Translations under genes and position numbers: made by a program | The notes under the pieces: generated by a model | What the model saw: only the letters and a program-made list of their open reading frames with translations | Databases searched by the model: none | Told to the model about the DNA's origin: nothing | Source: Nocardioides alpinus | Lineage (GTDB): Bacteria; Actinomycetota; Actinomycetes; Propionibacteriales; Nocardioidaceae | Assembly (NCBI RefSeq): GCF_900112035.1 | Contig: NZ_FOKC01000005.1 | Location: 124,001 to 188,000 of the forward strand | Reading direction: 5' to 3' | DNA: 64,000 bases | Part shown: one piece after another, positions 38,317 through 46,517 of the stretch | Layout: each line of letters begins with the position of its first letter | Position numbering within the stretch: the stretch's first letter is position 1

Positions 38317-38397
38317 CCTCGGTTTCGACACGCTCGCTGCGCTCGCTGCTCAACCAGCGGTACGTCGCTGCGCTCGCTGCTCAACCAGCGGTACGTC
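38317..38397. repeat. Interspersed repeat copy with 31-bp tandem duplication
   Basis: The 44-nt unit at 38317-38360 matches 36033-36076 but for one base. Its 3' part plus TACGTC is duplicated as two exact 31-nt tandem copies (38336-38366 and 38367-38397). The second copy runs into the 3' end of soxR, supplying its last codons and stop. Confidence 0.8.
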
Positions 38398-38860
38398 GCC
38401 CCGGGTGCGGGCGCCGCAACGTGTCCGGCAGCAGCTGCGCCCCGGGGCCGTCCTCACCGTGGACGTCGGCCGGGTTGGAGAAGGCGCAGCTGCGCAGGCT
38501 CAGGCACCCGCACCCGATGCAGCCGTCCAGGCCGCCCTTGAGCCGCTCGAGCGCGGCGATCTGGTCGTCGAGCCGCTGCCGCCAGTGCTGGGAGATGCGG
38601 TGCCAGTCGGCCTTGGTGGGGGTGCGGTTGCCGGGCAGCCGCGCCAGCTCGTCGCGGATCTCCTCGATCGTGAGCCCGACGTTGGACGCGGCCCGGATGA
38701 AGGCGAGCCGGCGGAGCACGCCGCGCTCGAACCGCCGCTGGCCGCCACCCGAACGGTGCGCTGTGATCAGGCCCTCGGACTCGTAGTAGCGGATCGCCGA
38801 CGCCGCGAAGCCGCTGCGGCTGGAGATCTCGCCCATCGGGAGCAGGTCGCGGGAATCCAT
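38381..38860 (-). CDS. soxR: SoxR-type redox-sensing MerR regulator
   Basis: A 159-residue MerR-family activator. The N-terminal HTH MGEISSRSGFAASAIRYYE is followed by the dimerisation helix and the [2Fe-2S] cluster motif CIGCGC-x5-C (C114, C117, C119, C125), diagnostic of SoxR. ATG 38860 (MDSRDLLP) fits homologues better than GTG 38866. Its C-terminal codons lie in a repeat copy, so the tail may be recently altered. It is divergent from a dehydrogenase-QueA-like pair and an inverted repeat lies between; it probably controls that pair in response to redox-cycling compounds. Confidence 0.93.
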   Translation of the reverse strand: MDSRDLLPMGEISSRSGFAASAIRYYESEGLITAHRSGGGQRRFERGVLRRLAFIRAASNVGLTIEEIRDELARLPGNRTPTKADWHRISQHWRQRLDDQIAALERLKGGLDGCIGCGCLSLRSCAFSNPADVHGEDGPGAQLLPDTLRRPHPGRRTAG

Positions 38861-38884
38861 CCTCACCCCAAAAGTGTCCGGCCC

Positions 38885-38915
38885 TTGAACTCAAGTTCAC
38901 TTCAACTTGAACCAT
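38885..38915 (+). promoter_or_regulatory. SoxR-type operator/promoter of SDR gene
   Basis: -35 TTGAAC (38885-38890) and -10-like AACCAT (38910-38915) are 19 bp apart, the MerR-class spacing. Inside lies TCAAGTT (38891-38897) and AACTTGA (38904-38910). The ATG follows the -10 by 6 nt, again a leaderless arrangement. SoxR boxes elsewhere contain CTCAAG...CTTGAG. Confidence 0.6.
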
Positions 38916-38921
38916 GGTGAC

Positions 38922-39608
38922 ATGGACACCAACGCCGAAGCACGGGTGGCACTCGTCACCGGAGGATCGACCGGGCTGGGCCTGGCGCTGACACGGGGCC
39001 TCGCGGCCGACGGGTGGCAGGTCATCACCGACGGGCGCAGCGAGGAGAAGTTCAAGGAGGCGGACCTGCCCGACGGCGTCACCGTCGTCGTCGGCGACCT
39101 GACGGATGCCGACCACCGGGCGCGGCTCCGGGCAGACGTCGAGGGGCGGGGGAGGCTCGACCTGCTGGTCCACAACGCCAGCACCCTCGGTCCGCTGCCG
39201 ATGCGTCCCCTGGCGGAGGTCGACATCACCGACCTCCAGCACGTCTGGCGCACCAACATCGGCGGCCCGCTGGTCCTCACCTCGGCGCTCCTGCCGTGGC
39301 TGCGCGCCGCGGACGGCGTACTGCTCTCGATCAGCTCCGACGCCGCCGTCCACCACTACGGGACCTGGGGCCTCTACGGAGCGAGCAAGGCCGCGCTGGA
39401 CCACGTCACGCTGACCTACGGCGAGGAGACCGGACTGACGGCGTACGCCGTGGACCCGGGCGACATGCGCACCGCGATGCACCAGGACGCCTTCCCCGGC
39501 GAGGACATCTCCGACCGACCCCTCCCCGAGGCGGTCGTCCCGCGCCTGCTCTCGCTGCTGGCCGCCCGCCCCGCGTCCGGGCGCTACCGGGCGGAGGACC
39601 TCGGATGA
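38922..39608 (+). CDS. Short-chain dehydrogenase/reductase
   Basis: A 228-residue classical SDR. TGGSTGLG (13-20) binds the nucleotide, NAS is at 85-87, and the catalytic S138, Y152 and K156 (YGASK) are in place. The ATG at 38922 is 6 nt after the -10-like element; no good ribosome binding site. The QueA-like gene overlaps its stop. Next to SoxR it is probably a redox-stress enzyme, for example quinone or aldehyde reduction, which is inference. Confidence 0.9.
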   Translation: MDTNAEARVALVTGGSTGLGLALTRGLAADGWQVITDGRSEEKFKEADLPDGVTVVVGDLTDADHRARLRADVEGRGRLDLLVHNASTLGPLPMRPLAEVDITDLQHVWRTNIGGPLVLTSALLPWLRAADGVLLSISSDAAVHHYGTWGLYGASKAALDHVTLTYGEETGLTAYAVDPGDMRTAMHQDAFPGEDISDRPLPEAVVPRLLSLLAARPASGRYRAEDLG

Positions 39609-40657
39609 CCGCCCTCGCCGAGACGCCGCACACGCACTTCACCGCGTCGGCCTTCGCCCCGCGGCCCGCGGAGGAGCGGGGACTCGCGCGCGACGAGGTG
39701 CGCCTGCTGGTCGGCACCCCCGACGGCCTGGAGCACGCCCGGTTCCGCGACCTGCCCGACCACCTCCGCGCGGGCGACGTGCTCGTCGTCAACACGTCCG
39801 CCACCGTGCCCGCCGAGGTCGACGCCGTGCTGGACGGCAGGCCCGTCGTCCTCCACGTCGCGCACGCACTGGACGACGGCGACCGGGTGGTCGAGCTGCG
39901 GACCGCGCCCGACGCGGCGCGCGCCCTGCTGGACGCGTCGACGGGAGCCGCCGTCAGCGTCGGCGACGTACGACTGGTGCTGAGGTCGCCGTGGCCGGAC
40001 GCGCGGCCGTCGTCGCCCACGGGCGAGGGCAACCGGCTCTGGCGGGCCTCCGTCCGCGGCGACCTCGACCGGCAGCTCGACCGGGACGGACGCCCGATCG
40101 CCTACGGCTACCTCGACCGTCGCTACCCGATCAGCGCCTACCAGACCGTCTTCGGCACGCGCCCCGGCAGCGCCGAGATGGCGTCGGCCGGGCGACCGTT
40201 CACCCACGAGCTCGTCACCCGGCTCGTCACGGCGGGCGTCCAGATCGCCCCGATCACGCTGCACACCGGTGTCTCCTCGCAGGAGGCCGGCGAGGCGCCG
40301 GGGCCGGAGTGGTTCGAGGTGCCGCCGTCGAGCGCTCGCACCATCAACACCGCCCGCGCGGCCGGCGGCCGCGTCATCGCCGTGGGCACGACCGCCACCC
40401 GCGCGGTCGAGTCGACCGTCCGGGGTGGGCACGTCGTCGCCGGCCGTGGCTGGACCTCCCGCGTCATCACGCCCGGCGACCCGCCGTGCGTGGTCGACGG
40501 GCTGGTCACCGGCTGGCACGACCCGATGGCCTCGCACCTGCTGCTCGTCGAGGCGGTGGCCGGGCAGCGCCTGACCCAGGCGGCGTACGACGCGGCGGTG
40601 GCCGAGGGCTACCTCTGGCACGAGTTCGGCGACGCGGCGCTCCTGCTCCGTCGCTGA
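39605..40657 (+). CDS. QueA-like S-adenosylmethionine:tRNA ribosyltransferase-isomerase family protein
   Basis: A 350-residue member of the QueA family, which in the queuosine pathway transfers the ribosyl part of SAM to 7-aminomethyl-7-deazaguanine in tRNA. DVLVVNTSATVPAEV, PITLHTGVSS, EWFEVPPSSARTIN and GGRVIAVGTTATRAVES align with QueA motifs. Yet the FHLP-x-ST region of QueA reads GWHDPMASH here, and no tgt, queC-F or queG is in the window. ATG overlaps the SDR stop (ATGA). It may be a paralogue with another role. Confidence 0.85.
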   Translation: MTALAETPHTHFTASAFAPRPAEERGLARDEVRLLVGTPDGLEHARFRDLPDHLRAGDVLVVNTSATVPAEVDAVLDGRPVVLHVAHALDDGDRVVELRTAPDAARALLDASTGAAVSVGDVRLVLRSPWPDARPSSPTGEGNRLWRASVRGDLDRQLDRDGRPIAYGYLDRRYPISAYQTVFGTRPGSAEMASAGRPFTHELVTRLVTAGVQIAPITLHTGVSSQEAGEAPGPEWFEVPPSSARTINTARAAGGRVIAVGTTATRAVESTVRGGHVVAGRGWTSRVITPGDPPCVVDGLVTGWHDPMASHLLLVEAVAGQRLTQAAYDAAVAEGYLWHEFGDAALLLRR

Positions 40658-40717
40658 GCCGCGGCACACCCGCGAGGCTGGGGCGCCGCGGGCGCCATCG
40701 CTGGGACCCTCTGCGGT

Positions 40718-41380
40718 GTGGACGAGACGAGCACGAGGCGCGACGCTGCCCGGACCCTGGCGACCTGGTGGGTCGTGCTGCTGCTCGGGGTGCTGGCGGT
40801 GGGCTGGCTGATCACCCAGCCGCTGGAGTCCACCGTCGACCCGTGGGACGACAGCGTCGAGCGCTGGATCGCGGAGCGTCGTACGCCCGGCCTCGACACG
40901 GCCGCCGCCTGGGGCAGCCACCTCGCGGACACGATCGTCGGCGTGGCCCTGGCGGCGGTGATCGCCGTGGTGGCGTGGCGCAAGCAGGGGACGAGGCGGC
41001 CGCTCGTCTACTACGGCGTGCTGGTCGTCGGGACGCTGGCGCTCTACCTCGTGGTCACCGCCCTCATCACCCGCGACCGGCCGCCGGTCGAGATCCTCGA
41101 CCCCGGCCTGGTCCCGGACCACAGCTTCCCGTCGGGCCACGTGGCCACCTCGATCGTGGTCTACGCCGCCACCGCGGTCTTCCTGGCGCGGACCGTGCCC
41201 GGCGCCAGCCGTTGGGTGTGGCCGCTCTACCTCGTCCCGGTCGTGGTCGTCCCGTCCCGGCTCTACGAAGGCGCCCACCACCCCACCGACGTGCTGACGA
41301 GCGTCGTGTTCGCGAGCGTGTGGGTGGCCGTGGTGGCCCGTGTGGTGCTTGCCCCCTCGCCGGAGCCTCGCGAGCCCTAG
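40718..41380 (+). CDS. PAP2-superfamily membrane phosphatase
   Basis: A 220-residue membrane phosphatase with about five to six segments. The three-part PAP2 active site is complete: TRDRPP (K/R-x6-RP type), PSGH and SRLYEGAHHPTD. It could act on undecaprenyl pyrophosphate, phosphatidate or phosphatidylglycerol phosphate. The GTG at 40718 is the annotated start; a 60-nt gap separates it from the QueA-like gene. Confidence 0.9.
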   Translation: MDETSTRRDAARTLATWWVVLLLGVLAVGWLITQPLESTVDPWDDSVERWIAERRTPGLDTAAAWGSHLADTIVGVALAAVIAVVAWRKQGTRRPLVYYGVLVVGTLALYLVVTALITRDRPPVEILDPGLVPDHSFPSGHVATSIVVYAATAVFLARTVPGASRWVWPLYLVPVVVVPSRLYEGAHHPTDVLTSVVFASVWVAVVARVVLAPSPEPREP

Positions 41381-41383
41381 GAT
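41378..41383 (+). promoter_or_regulatory. -10 hexamer of leaderless LacI-type regulator gene
   Basis: TAGGAT overlapping the PAP2 gene's TAG stop, with exactly 7 nt to the ATG at 41391. Confidence 0.55.
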
Positions 41384-41390
41384 CGCTCCC

Positions 41391-42422
41391 ATGACGGAGC
41401 AGCAGGCGCACCCGGCCGCCGCGCGCCGCTCACCGAGCATGGCGCAGGTGGCCGAGCGCGCAGGCGTCTCCCACCAGACCGTCTCGCGGGTCCTCAACGA
41501 CGCCTCGCTCGTCAAGGAGGAGACCCGCATCCGGGTCCTCGCCGCGATCGAGGAGCTCGGTTACCGCCGCAACTTCGCTGCCCGCCTCCTCGCCACCAAC
41601 CGGTCAAGGCGCATCGGGATGGTCACCGCCCACCTCGCGCTCCACGGCCCCAGCATGATCGCGCTCGCCGTCCAGGAGGCTGGACAGGCCCAGGGGTACG
41701 ACGTCTCGCTGGTCGGGCTGCCCGAGTTCTCCTTCGAGGCCCTCCAGAACGCGGTCGACCGGTTGAGCGACCAGGCGGTCGAGGCCATCGTCGTGGCGGT
41801 GCCGCACAAGGACTCCGTGGAGATGACGCGGTCCCTGCAGCTCGGCATCCCGATCGTCATGGTGCAGGGCGTGGTCGCGGGGCAGCCGCTCACCGCCGGC
41901 ATCGACCAGGAGGCCGGGGCGCGACGCGCCGTCGACCACCTCCTCGACCTCGGCCACCGCCGGGTCGCCCACGTGAGCGGTCCGTCCGAGTGGATCGAGG
42001 CCGACCACCGCGCGGCGGGCTGGCGGGCGGCGCACGAGGCGCGAGGCCTCCTGCCGGGTCCACTTCTCACGGGCGACTGGTCCTCGGCCAGCGGACACGC
42101 CGCCGGGCTGAGGATCGCCCAGGACCCGGACGTGACGGCCGTCTTCGCCGGCAACGACTTCATGGCCCTCGGTGTCCTGCACGCCCTGCACCAGAGCGGT
42201 CGCCGCGTGCCGGAGGACGTCAGCGTCGTCGGGTTCGACGACGTGCCGCAGGCGGAGTTCTACTGGCCTGCGCTCACGACCGTCGCCCAGGAGTTCTCCG
42301 AGCTGGGTCGTCGTGCCCTCGCCGTGGCGCTCGCTGCGGTGCGCGGAGATGCCGGCGCCACCGTCGACCTCATCGAGCCGACCCTGCTGGTCCGCGGCTC
42401 GACGGGCCCGCCCGCCCACTGA
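41391..42422 (+). CDS. LacI-family transcriptional regulator (upstream of arabinose operon)
   Basis: A 343-residue LacI/GalR regulator. The HTH AQVAERAGVSHQTVSRVLN with hinge helix follows an N-terminal extension of about 16 residues; the sugar-binding core contains the FAGNDFMALGVL and VVGFDDVPQA effector-site segments. It lies upstream of, and on the same strand as, the arabinose operon, whose promoter has LacI-type operators. Two LacI proteins (this and 47518) frame the transporter genes; which one binds there is undecided. Confidence 0.92.
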   Translation: MTEQQAHPAAARRSPSMAQVAERAGVSHQTVSRVLNDASLVKEETRIRVLAAIEELGYRRNFAARLLATNRSRRIGMVTAHLALHGPSMIALAVQEAGQAQGYDVSLVGLPEFSFEALQNAVDRLSDQAVEAIVVAVPHKDSVEMTRSLQLGIPIVMVQGVVAGQPLTAGIDQEAGARRAVDHLLDLGHRRVAHVSGPSEWIEADHRAAGWRAAHEARGLLPGPLLTGDWSSASGHAAGLRIAQDPDVTAVFAGNDFMALGVLHALHQSGRRVPEDVSVVGFDDVPQAEFYWPALTTVAQEFSELGRRALAVALAAVRGDAGATVDLIEPTLLVRGSTGPPAH

Positions 42423-42571
42423 CGGCCGTACGCCCCGCGAGCGGTCGTGCGCACGCTCACAACGGCGGGCCGCGGTAGCGCCCGTACGCCCTGTCCGCGA
42501 GCCCCGGGACCGGGGGGACACCGCTCGGCGCGCAGCAGACTGCGCCCCGCGCCGTCGTGGGCTGTGGCAGG

Positions 42572-42583
42572 GTGAGCGTTCAC
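42572..42583. promoter_or_regulatory. LacI-type operator, distal
   Basis: GTGAGCGTTCAC, a near-palindrome around a central CG as usual for LacI-family operators, 57 bp upstream of the second site. Paired sites would allow looping. Confidence 0.45.
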
Positions 42584-42614
42584 ATCCGGGTGCGAGAAAT
42601 GTTGGATCCGGGGG

Positions 42615-42642
42615 TTGACGTGACGGAATGTTAGCGCTCACA
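42615..42642 (+). promoter_or_regulatory. Promoter with LacI-type operator of arabinose operon
   Basis: -35 TTGACG (42615-42620) is followed by TGTTAGCGCTCACA (42629-42642), a near-perfect LacI-family operator with central CG that covers the spacer and probable -10 region. The binding-protein gene starts 64 nt downstream with GGAGG 8 nt before its GTG. Confidence 0.65.
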
Positions 42643-42705
42643 CTCATGGCACGTGACACCGGTCACACAGGGCGAGACAGCCCGTTTCACTTGGAGGAGC
42701 ACCCA

Positions 42706-43704
42706 GTGCTGAAGAAGACCTTGATCGCCGTCAGCGCGATCCCCCTGACCGCACTTTCCTTGACGGCGTGTGGCTCTGACTCGGCCGCGGACGGCAGCGC
42801 CTCCGAGGACGACGGCACGATCACCATGGGCTTCGCCCAGGTCGGCGCCGAGAGCGGCTGGCGCACCGCCAACACCAAGTCCATCCAGGAGACCGCCGAG
42901 GCCGAGGGCGTCGACCTCAAGTTCACCGACGCCCAGGGCAAGCAGGAGAACCAGATCCAGGCGATCCGCTCCTACATCCAGCAGAAGGTCGACGTCATCG
43001 CCTTCAGCCCGGTGGTCGAGACCGGTTTCGACGCCGTCCTCCAGGAGGCCAAGGCGGCCGGCATCCCGGTCATCCTCACCGACCGCGCCGTCGACGTGGA
43101 CGACCCGTCGCTCTACGAGACCTTCCTCGGCTCCGACTTCGTCCTCGAGGGCGAGCGGGCGGGCGACTGGCTCGTCGAGAACGCCGCCGACTCCGACGTC
43201 AACGGCGACGGCACCGTCAACGTCGTCCAGCTCGAGGGCACCACGGGCGCCGCTCCCGCCATCGACCGCGCCGAGGGCTTCGCCGAGAAGATCGCCGCCG
43301 ACGACACGATCGAGGTGACGGCGTCGCAGACCGGTGACTTCACGCGTGACGGTGGCAAGCAGGTCATGGAGTCCTTCCTGCAGTCCGACGACACCATCGA
43401 CGTCGTCTTCGCCCACAACGACGACATGGGCCTCGGTGCCATCGAGGCGATCGAGGCCGCCGGCCTCACGCCCGGCGAGGACATCAAGATCATCACGATC
43501 GACGCGGTGAAGGACGGCATGACCGCGCTCGCCGAGGGCAAGATCAACTACATCGTCGAGTGCAACCCGCTCCTCGGGCCGCAGCTGATGGACCTTGCCA
43601 AGAAGGTGCTCGCCGGCGAAGAGGTCCCCGAGCGCGTCGTCACCGAGGAAGGTGCCTTCGACCAGGAGCAGGCCAAGGCCGCCCTGCCCGACCGCCAGTA
43701 CTGA
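42706..43704 (+). CDS. Sugar ABC transporter substrate-binding lipoprotein (arabinose type)
   Basis: A 332-residue periplasmic-binding-protein type I lipoprotein with lipobox LTAC (Cys22). The fold resembles YtfQ/AraF, binding furanose or pyranose sugars: IAFSPVVETGFDAVLQEAKAAG and FAHNDDMGLGAIEAIEAAG are typical hinge segments. The GTG at 42706 has GGAGG 8 nt upstream; an earlier in-frame ATG lies inside the operator. L-arabinose is the likely ligand because araB, araD and araA follow. Confidence 0.92.
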   Translation: MLKKTLIAVSAIPLTALSLTACGSDSAADGSASEDDGTITMGFAQVGAESGWRTANTKSIQETAEAEGVDLKFTDAQGKQENQIQAIRSYIQQKVDVIAFSPVVETGFDAVLQEAKAAGIPVILTDRAVDVDDPSLYETFLGSDFVLEGERAGDWLVENAADSDVNGDGTVNVVQLEGTTGAAPAIDRAEGFAEKIAADDTIEVTASQTGDFTRDGGKQVMESFLQSDDTIDVVFAHNDDMGLGAIEAIEAAGLTPGEDIKIITIDAVKDGMTALAEGKINYIVECNPLLGPQLMDLAKKVLAGEEVPERVVTEEGAFDQEQAKAALPDRQY

Positions 43705-43745
43705 GTCGCAGCAGTCACTCGGGTGACGACGCCGCTCCCCCCACG

Positions 43746-43782
43746 CACCGGGCCCGACCGGCCACCCCGGCCGGGCCCGGTG
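43746..43782 (+). terminator. Hairpin between binding-protein and ATPase genes
   Basis: 16-nt arms CACCGGGCCCGACCGG (43746-43761) and 43767-43782 pair with one mismatch and a 5-nt loop. It begins 41 nt after the binding-protein stop and is within the operon. Such hairpins often lower downstream expression or protect the upstream mRNA so that the binding protein is in excess. Confidence 0.6.
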
Positions 43783-43834
43783 ATGCGGCCGCACCGACAT
43801 GCACGGCAGCACGCAAGGCACGAGAGGACCTGAG

Positions 43835-45436
43835 ATGACGCAGATGACCACGCCACCGGAGGTCGTGGCCCCACCCGAGGGTGAGCGGTCGCCGGTGATC
43901 GAGATGCGCGACATCTCCATCACCTTCGGGGCCGTACGCGCCCTCGACCGCGTCTCGCTCCGGCTCTTCCCCGGTGAGGTGCACGCCCTGATGGGCGAGA
44001 ACGGCGCCGGCAAGTCGACGCTCATCAAGGCCCTCACCGGGGTCTACACCATCGACGCGGGCGAGGTCATCGTGGAGGGCGAGCCCCACGAGTTCCACTC
44101 CCCGGCCGCCTCGCAGGAGGCCGGCATCAGCACCGTCTACCAGGAGGTCAACCTGGTCCCGAACCTCACCGTCGCCGAGAACATGATGCTCGGGCGCGAG
44201 CCCCGCCGCTTCGGCGCGATCAGCGTCCGCGACATGAACCGCCGCGCCCGCAGGACCCTGCTCCACCTCGGTGTCGACATCGACCCGCGCTCCACCCTCG
44301 ACGAGCACCCCATCGCCATCCAGCAGCTGGTGGCCATCGCCCGTGCCGTCGACGTCGAGGCCAAGGTGCTGATCCTCGACGAGCCGACCTCGAGCCTGGA
44401 CGCCGACGAGGTCGAGAAGCTCTTCACCGTCATGCGCCGCCTGCGTGACGAGGGCGTCGCCATCGTCTTCGTCTCCCACTTCCTCGACCAGATCTACGAG
44501 ATCGCCGACCGGATGACCATCCTCCGCAACGGCAAGCTCGTCGAGGAGCGGATGGTCGCGCAGACCACGCAGCTCGAGCTGGTCCGCTCGATGATCGGCC
44601 GCGAGCTCGAGACCCTCGACCGGCTCGACTGCGAGGCCCCCAAGACCGACGCCGAGACCGGCGTACCCGTCCTCAAGGCCATCGGCCTGGGACGCAAGAA
44701 CTCCCTCGAGGCCACCGACCTCGAGCTCTTCGAGGGCGAGGTCGTCGGCATCGCCGGCCTCCTCGGCTCCGGACGTACGGAGCTCGCCCGCCTGCTGTTC
44801 GGCGCCGACACCGCCGACACCGGCGAGCTGACCTTCCGCTCCGAGCGCCGCAAGCTGCGCAGTCCGCGCCACGCGATCGACCGCAAGGTCGCCTTCTCCA
44901 GCGAGGACCGCAAGGCCGAGGGCGTCGTCGGCGACCTGACCGTCGCCGACAACATGCTGCTGGCGCTGCAGGCGTCGCGCGGCTGGCTCCGCCCCATCCC
45001 GCAGGCGATGCGCACCCAGCTGGTCGACGACTACATCGCGGCCCTGGACATCCGTCCGGCGGACCCTCACGCGCTGATGCGCAACCTCTCCGGTGGCAAC
45101 CAGCAGAAGGTGCTCCTCGCGCGCTGGCTGATCACGCAGCCCGAGATCCTGATCCTCGACGAGCCCACCCGCGGAATCGACATCGGCGCCAAGGCGCAGA
45201 TCCAGGCCAAGGTGGCCGAGCTCGCAGCCCAGGGGCTGTCGGTGGTGTTCATCTCCGCCGAGCTCGAGGAGGTGCTGCGGCTCAGCGACCGGCTGGTCGT
45301 GATGCGCGACCGTCGCAAGATCGACGAGCGGGTCAACGCCGACGTCAGCGTCCGCGACGTCCTGGAGATCATCGCCGGCGAGGCCCACCCCGAGCCCCAG
45401 GCCGAGCCGCAGTCCGAGGGAGCCACCCATGTCTGA
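43835..45436 (+). CDS. Sugar ABC transporter ATP-binding protein, two domains
   Basis: A 533-residue fused double ATPase (AraG/YtfR/RbsA type). Domain 1 has Walker A GENGAGKST and Walker B LILDEPTSSLD with a weak signature; domain 2 has a degenerate P-loop GLLGSGRTE, signature LSGGNQQKV and LILDEPTRGID. ATG 43835 follows GAGAGGA; the earlier ATG at 43799 lacks a ribosome binding site. Overlaps the next permease gene by 8 bp. Confidence 0.94.
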   Translation: MTQMTTPPEVVAPPEGERSPVIEMRDISITFGAVRALDRVSLRLFPGEVHALMGENGAGKSTLIKALTGVYTIDAGEVIVEGEPHEFHSPAASQEAGISTVYQEVNLVPNLTVAENMMLGREPRRFGAISVRDMNRRARRTLLHLGVDIDPRSTLDEHPIAIQQLVAIARAVDVEAKVLILDEPTSSLDADEVEKLFTVMRRLRDEGVAIVFVSHFLDQIYEIADRMTILRNGKLVEERMVAQTTQLELVRSMIGRELETLDRLDCEAPKTDAETGVPVLKAIGLGRKNSLEATDLELFEGEVVGIAGLLGSGRTELARLLFGADTADTGELTFRSERRKLRSPRHAIDRKVAFSSEDRKAEGVVGDLTVADNMLLALQASRGWLRPIPQAMRTQLVDDYIAALDIRPADPHALMRNLSGGNQQKVLLARWLITQPEILILDEPTRGIDIGAKAQIQAKVAELAAQGLSVVFISAELEEVLRLSDRLVVMRDRRKIDERVNADVSVRDVLEIIAGEAHPEPQAEPQSEGATHV

Positions 45437-46517
45437 GTCCTCTTCGCGCGCCGCACGCCTCCTGCGCCACCCGCTGCTCTGGCCGGTGCTCGCGCTGGTC
45501 GTGCTGCTCCTGGTCAACGTCGTGGTCAACCCCAACTTCCTCAACGTGCGGATGCAGGACGGCCACCTCTACGGCAACGTCATCGACATCATGCGCAACA
45601 GCGCGCCGGTGATGCTGGTGGCGCTGGGCATGACGCTGGTCATCGCCACCCGCGGCATCGACCTCTCGGTCGGCGCGATCGCCGCCATCGCCGCCGCGGT
45701 CGCGTGCACCCGGATCATCGGTGCCGGCGACGAGGCGGCGCTCACGACCGCGGTGATGGCGATGACGTACGCCGTCGTGGTCTGCGTCGCGCTCGGCGCC
45801 TGGAACGGCTTCCTCGTCTCCGTCCTCGGGATCCAGCCGATCATCGCGACCCTGATCCTGATGGTCGCCGGCCGCGGCATCTCGATGGCGATCACCGACG
45901 GCCAGATCACCACCGTCAACAACCCGTTCTTCAGCGACCTGGCCTCGGGCTTCGTCCTGACGCTCCCGCTGGCCTTCCTCATCGCGATCGCGGTGCTGGC
46001 CTTCACCGCCGTGCTCACCCGCCGTACGGCGCTGGGCATGCTCATCGAGTCGGTCGGCATCAACCCCGAGGCGAGCCGCCTGGCGGGGGTGCGGTCCCGC
46101 ACGATCATCTGGACCGTCTACGCCTTCTCCGGCTTCTGCGCCGGTCTCGCCGGCCTGGTCATCGCCGCCAACACCAACTCCGTCAACGCCAACAGCCTCG
46201 GGCTGTGGATCGAGCTCGACGCGATCCTCGCCGTCGTCATCGGCGGCACGTCGCTGGCGGGCGGCCGGTTCTCGCTGATGGGGACCTTCATCGGCGCGCT
46301 CTTCATCGCGACCCTCGCGCGCACCATCCCCAACATCGGGATCCCCTCCGACCTCAACTACCTCTTCAAGGCCGTCGTGGTCATCGCCGTGTGCCTCGTG
46401 CAGTCGCCCAAGGCCCGCGCGTCCCTGCGCGTACGACGTACGGGCCCGCCCACCTCGGGACCGGCGCCCACCCCGGCACCCGCCCCCGCTCCCGCCAAGG
46501 CAGGTATCTCCTCATGA
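45429..46517 (+). CDS. Sugar ABC transporter permease 1
   Basis: A 362-residue RbsC/YtfT-type permease with about 8-10 membrane segments and the family motif TRGIDLSVGAIAAIAAA. A Pro-Ala-rich C-terminal tail of about 20 residues (APTPAPAPAPAKAG) is unusual. ATGA overlap with the next permease at 46514-46517. Confidence 0.93.
   Translation: MSESSSRAARLLRHPLLWPVLALVVLLLVNVVVNPNFLNVRMQDGHLYGNVIDIMRNSAPVMLVALGMTLVIATRGIDLSVGAIAAIAAAVACTRIIGAGDEAALTTAVMAMTYAVVVCVALGAWNGFLVSVLGIQPIIATLILMVAGRGISMAITDGQITTVNNPFFSDLASGFVLTLPLAFLIAIAVLAFTAVLTRRTALGMLIESVGINPEASRLAGVRSRTIIWTVYAFSGFCAGLAGLVIAANTNSVNANSLGLWIELDAILAVVIGGTSLAGGRFSLMGTFIGALFIATLARTIPNIGIPSDLNYLFKAVVVIAVCLVQSPKARASLRVRRTGPPTSGPAPTPAPAPAPAKAGISS

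Noticed and set aside
38317..38397. CRISPR array
   Set aside because: Only two direct 31-bp copies with no spacer between them, matching an interspersed repeat found elsewhere in the window.
43715..45544. 609-codon open frame on the minus strand
   Set aside because: Antisense to the sugar ABC ATPase with both ATPase domains intact; shadow composition.
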